Below, in pieces: positions 12,601-18,600 of a DNA stretch of 23,099 bases. The stretch spans positions 1-23,099 of the forward strand of contig JAKCWW010008921.1 of NCBI GenBank assembly GCA_026260175.1, in the 5' to 3' direction. The stretch comes from Reticulitermes lucifugus. Lineage: Eukaryota > Arthropoda > Insecta > Blattodea > Rhinotermitidae. Each line of letters starts with the position of its first letter. Within the stretch, counting starts at the first letter, position 1. The notes under the pieces were generated by a model. It was not told the DNA's origin and ran no database searches. It saw nothing but the letters and a program-made list of their open reading frames with translations. The translations under genes and the position numbers were made by a program.

Positions 12601-15600
12601 TCAAAAGCCACAATTTTTGGGACACTTTATCTCAAGAATTCAATTCTAAACAAGAACTAAAATACACCCATATCAGCAGGAACAAAGGATTCAATACTGC
12701 ACATACGTTATACCTTAGCCTGCACAGCTCCAAAAGCAGCATGAGTCCTGCTGGCTTAGAATATGTTCAAGTTTAAGTTTGTTAGAAATTTTGAAGGATC
12801 TCCAAACACTTTCATAGCATGAAGCCATGCAACTTACACACATAGGATTTACAAGTGGTTTAGCTGTAGCCACTACTTGCGGCGGATAGTTGCGTGCTGC
12901 TTCATGTGCAATGCGTTTCTTTACAGGCACCTCCTCCTCCTCCTTCACCAGCTCGTCAACTTTCACAGCTTTCTGTAACACAAAGTCCAAAGAAAACATG
13001 GCTCACCACAGTACCATGCTCCATGTAATACATTTCATGCACATGGAAGAAAAGGCTTCCTGTATGAGGTCATGTATGCAGGCACACATGCGCACATATC
13101 TCACAACATACCTCTGATTATTACAATCCATGTTATGTACTACATAACACAGACACACACATTTTGTGTCCCTAAGCATAAGAGAATACAAACACAAAGT
13201 ATGTCATCTTGACAGCTGTGCTCTGTCTCTCTCTCTCTCTTGTTGCCACAGATAAGTGAGCATCTGGAACAGACATCGCTTATTACACATGGACCTCAGC
13301 TGGTCTCAGCACTTCTTAAATGTATTCAGTTGAACAAAAACTGTTCATTTGCAACACTTTTGCTGCAAAGTATGCAGCATGGGAAAAACATCTCTAGATT
13401 TTTTTTAAATATCCCATGTTAACAGTGCCATGCAAACAAAGAGTATACAGACAAATGGTAGTTTTGAATGGCAGGTTCAAAGCCGGTCAACGTAAAATAC
13501 GGAAACTTCTGTTTTATGGTTTACATTACGCAGGAATGCAAACAGCCAAAATACCAGACAGTCATGTCATGGAATTCGCCATACAGTTTATTAAGTCCTG
13601 TTAATCCTAATACTGGAACACGTGCAGTAAGTGCACACAAAATCATAGGGTTTGTACTTTCTGAATGAGCAAATTCCAATCATTACATTTCATTAACTCT
13701 GACACTATTATTCAGGAAATTAACAGAAGAAGAAGAAAAAAAAGGAAGAAAGAAAATGTAAGACCTTGCACTTTCTTTTCCAGAAATGAACAATTTGACA
13801 ATTTTTGAAAAGATACTGTTATTACCTCAAGACAAGATCTCGAGTGTCATAAAATCCTTTCGTAGGGTGTATGACCTACTTAGGAGCTGGAAAAAAATTC
13901 TATAAAAAAAAACTAAGTTCAATTGCAGGGGTAAAACTGATTCTATAAATCCTCGACTTTGAAAGTGACACTTCTGTGATGGCTGCTGTGCTTAGGGTCA
14001 CAATAAAAGTACTCCATGTACATATCCATGGGCATTAAAACTTACATTTCCACTGTGACAAAACTAACTTTCAAAGGTTGCCAGATGGAAGCATAAATCT
14101 TTCACGTTTACAAATACAGCATTCAAATGTGACTCTATGTAACTTAGTAGATGCCACACATTATACCAAGCCAAGCAGTTCAGTCACTACAGTGACTAGG
14201 ATGCAAGCTGGATGGCCCTAAAAATTGTCATCTGATTCCTAGCATACATAGCCAGATATTTTTCTCTTTGCCGTCATGCCCAGACTGGCTGTGATGCCCA
14301 CCCACCTTCCTATCCAGTGGGTACTGCGGGCTCGTTACTTGGAGTAAAGCAGTGTGGGTACCAGTAAGCACTCACCTCCATCTAGAGCGGAAGGTTAAAC
14401 TACAAATATGCCTTTACAAGGCCAAGGATTAGGGTGGGCTGTAGTACCCATTCTTTGCCTTTTTACACAGTCAACCACTTAGTACTTTGGCAAAATTCTA
14501 CGTGCTACTACAGCTGACTATACCATTTCATCCTTACCTTGCTTACAGTATGCTGACTTTGCTGCGGGTCATATTCTTGAAAAATACGGTAACATTCCTG
14601 AGTAATAGAATCTTCATCTGACTCTGAATCAGTTGCAGAATTATCTGGCAAGGCAACTGAACTGTTTTCAGCATCTCTAGTATCAGTATCACTGCTGCTA
14701 CTGTAATTCTCTCCTGATCCAGCATTAGGGGAAGAGGAATTATCTACAAGGAAATGTTTAGAATCACACTTCAGTGTTCATTACTAACCTGCCATTCTGG
14801 CACTCACAAAAGATATTAACAGACTGTAGGAGTGCCAAAAATAGGGTTATACAAATTCCCTTCTTTGAATGTGGTTGATGGTGATCGTTGTGGCAGTACT
14901 GGTAATAGCGACTGTGACATCAGTAGTAGTCAAGTGGATCTGGTGATCTAGGAATAACAAGCTGCAGAATGTCTTGGGTTTGAGATTGAAACAATCAAGT
15001 GGAGTCTTACATGTGCCTTTTCTTTCTCCTCCCAGCTTACAAAGACAAAATTGTATGAATGTGGATACATCAGGGCTTTCACCACCACATCTTATATCAA
15101 GATGTCAGCCTCCTCTACCACTTATTATCTTCAACAACAGGCAAAATGGAAATGCCCATTCCATCTCTGGACTCACACTTTTACCCCTGCCAGATAAGTG
15201 AAGACTGGATATTCAAAGACCGTTACACTAAACCCATCAGTCGTACCACAACGTAACATACTGTGATAATAAATTATTAATCATGACAGCACAAATTTTC
15301 CAAACGTCTAGGAGCCACCCCAAAATTGTAGGTGTCAGAAGGGCAACATGAAGCAAGTTTCACATTCACAATCCACAAATATTGGGCACCACGGTACAAA
15401 ATTTAGTCGCCCAGGATTTGTGCACACCTGGCATTAATGATATGAAAAGTGGTGGCGCTAAAAAATCTAAACACAGAATTCTCATACATTAAAATAGTCC
15501 CCGAGTATTAATATAACTGAAACAGCTTACCTGCACTGTTTCCACAGTCATCACCTAAAGGCTCCTTTGTCATCTGAGTGGTGGTTGTCACCTCAATTCC

Positions 15601-18600
15601 TGTACTCTCTCTATTATATGACTTACTGTTTTGATGATGCTTTCCTGATGTGTGTTTGTTCTTGTGATGATGGCGGTGGTGGTGAACTCGACTCCTGTGC
15701 TTCGACTTACTGGTACGTGAATGACTCTCCCCTTTAACAAGTGTTTTGAAACTTGTATGTTTTTCAGATTTTTTGTTAGAATGATGTCCATGTCTTCCTT
15801 TTGTTCTTGATTCTTCTTTCACTTTATGATGCTTGTGACTCTTACTGTCATCACCAGTGTCTTTCTTTTCATTCCTTATTCCTGTCTCACCTTTATTACT
15901 CTTACTACCCGACTTCCTATGTTCAGATCTGTTTGAACTTGAATGTTTAATATGATCGTGTTTCTTATGTCCTTGTACCTTTGTTTTCTCGTCGGTATGT
16001 CTCTTACTTTTCGATTTCTTAATTTTTTCCAAATCGTCTTCCTTCTTATTCGACAGTGATGACAGCAACTGGGGTTCTGCGTGTGATTCAATATGCAGAT
16101 GTGTTTCCTCTTTCTTCTTCTGCCTATTTCTATGATTCACATCACCAGGTTCTAGTGTTTCACTAGTATCAGTTTTTAGTTTAATGTTTTTGTCACTTAA
16201 CTTAGGTTTATCACTATCTAAAATATTACACACCACAGCACCATATTCTTCAGTCTTTCGAGCACTTCCTTGCTGTGAATCATTTGAGTTTTCATTTAGA
16301 ATTTCATCCAACAAGTCAAATTCAGTAGAAAGATCGATGTTCACAATATCATCCTGCAGCTCAGTCTTTGTAGTTGGGGTATATAACATTACAGATCTGT
16401 TATTTTCTGAACCTAAAGGGACATAGTTAGGTTCAGAACTGGAATCAGATTTTTCTGTTGGGCAATACTGTGGAACAGGGACAGGTGTACTGACAGGTGA
16501 GGGAATATAGTCATTACTACTACTACTCTTAGTAAGTGTATCAATTGAACTTGGTACATATGATGGCAGCTTGTTGGAACCACTCCAACCATTATGTGGA
16601 GGAGAATACTTTAGAGATGATGGATCATACATAACATTTTTCACAGTCATATCTGACTCGGGACTGTATTCTTGTTCTGCTTTCTTATTGTCTTTTGCAT
16701 CAGGTTTTACTCTCTTCTGTCCAGAATTATCATCAGAAGGGCCTGCCCGCTTCACCTGAACCTTAGAACTACCCCTTGGTGCAGGAGATGGTGTGTAAGG
16801 CACCGGAATATGGCGCTTCTGTAGTTCAGATATGGGGGTTGGTTTATAAGATGGAATTCCAGTTGGAGGTAAATATGCCTTGTGTGTCCGAGGTGCTGGA
16901 GCCTCAGGTATTGGGATAGCGGTACCTATTTGAGATACAGATGGTTTTAGTTCCTCCACTACCTGACTGACGAGTGCTTGCGGTATTGAACTTTCTGACT
17001 CAGAGGACACTGAACCCACTAACATTTCTGGATGTTGTAACACTTTCTTTACAGCTTCCGAAACTAATCGTTGCAGAATGTCAGTGCCAGGTGGATCACC
17101 TGTACTGGCAGTGCTGCCATCCTGAGTGGTGCTGTTCACATTCACCTGACACATACTTGAAGATGATGTGTCAGATGAGTCTGAAATAAAACACACAGTT
17201 TCAGTTTATGAAACATGATTAATCCTTTACAGTATACACTAGCTGTGGTGAAGTGACAAGAATTTTCCACGAAGTAGTTACAGCCTATCTGAAAGCATTA
17301 CCTCCACTATACCAACATCCTTGTTAATTCTAATATCTTGTGACATGGCATTTAAAAATCTTTAAATGAAAACCAAAAATTACATTAAATATATAATGGT
17401 TTATTGAGTACCATGATATACGGGTTCCACAAATTTTACATACACCTGTTCTCTAGAAATTTCATTCTTGCAACCAAACATTCAGTATAATCATTTTTAC
17501 TATTTGTCCAATAAAACTGTTATGCAGTAAGTGAATGCTGTCTTTTTTTTTATTGTAACAATCTGTGTCAGAAAGCTGTGTTCACACTGCTCCCCCCCCC
17601 TCCACCTCACCCAAACAAATGCACATGCATGTGTGCACATAGGGAGTTCCACATTGAAATCATAAAGCCTACTTTCTTGTTGCATACATTCCTTGTCATA
17701 CATGTCTATTAAAATTATTGTTGTTGTTATTGTTACTTTAACTTATGTGAAAACTTATTACTTACGTACTGATTTTGTCTGTGACCAGTTACATCACATA
17801 TAATTTCAATGTATCATATACTTGCCATGTTTGTTAATTTGTAACTAACAAGCAGTACTTCACACATAATATTCTTAAAACATCTTCCCAAATTTCAAAA
17901 TTTCTGAACAGAAAACTTCAACAACTGTGCTTCTTGTGCCAATAATATATCAAATGACTGTAACATCATATCAGGTCAAGAACTGGTCAGAACTAACGTA
18001 TTCTAATACACCAAAACTACATATTTATACCTTATCAATTATTTATTTCAACACAGTGAAACAGAATTACATAAGACAAGAAAACAGCCTCTTGTCATTA
18101 CCAGCTACCTAACAGCAAAGTCTTATCTTCTACAATGGTTTTTCATAACATTTTTGTCAGAGAAATCCATCTCGCCCAAAACGTAAAGTTATGCATGTGC
18201 TTAATTAAGCACTACATGGAGGTGAGTGCTCAGCTTCACACCTTGGCCACTACACTGCTGGGGAAATTGCCCCCACCCCCAGTACACAGTAGAGGGCAGA
18301 CTGTGTTGCTCTGTTAGGAATCAAACCCACAGAAAGAAAATGGCAGCGTTCCACAAAACACAGTTCATGAACCACTGTCACTTACATCATAATTTACACA
18401 ATTTTGTTTCTAAATATACAACACAGAAAAATACCAGTTCCATGGAAAAGGCTCCCATTTATTTATTAATGGTTTATTTAAAAATGCTGTCTGTAACTCA
18501 GACTATATAGTATCAAATAATTGGATGACTAGTGAATAATAAACTGGAAGAGATGAGATGTCCAAGAACCCAGTGATGTCCTACTTTGAGACACTATACC

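Larger units (their letters stand above)
12973..14537 (-). other. REXO1 intron 3 (1.57 kb)
   Basis: Donor GTAAGG, acceptor GTTACAG. It contains a CT microsatellite at 13226-13241, a purine-rich tract at about 13723-13756 and a SINE at about 14170-14385. The plus-strand open frames at 13240-13668 overlap one another and show no domain. Confidence 0.85.

Noticed and set aside
12715..12999. 94-codon minus-strand frame read as a whole gene
   Set aside because: Only 12838-12972 is coding; the Met comes from intron 3 and the tail runs past a clear GTAAGT donor.
13469..13490. B-box-like GGTTCAAAGCC suggesting a tRNA gene
   Set aside because: No TpsiC stem forms around it and there is no A box at the right distance.
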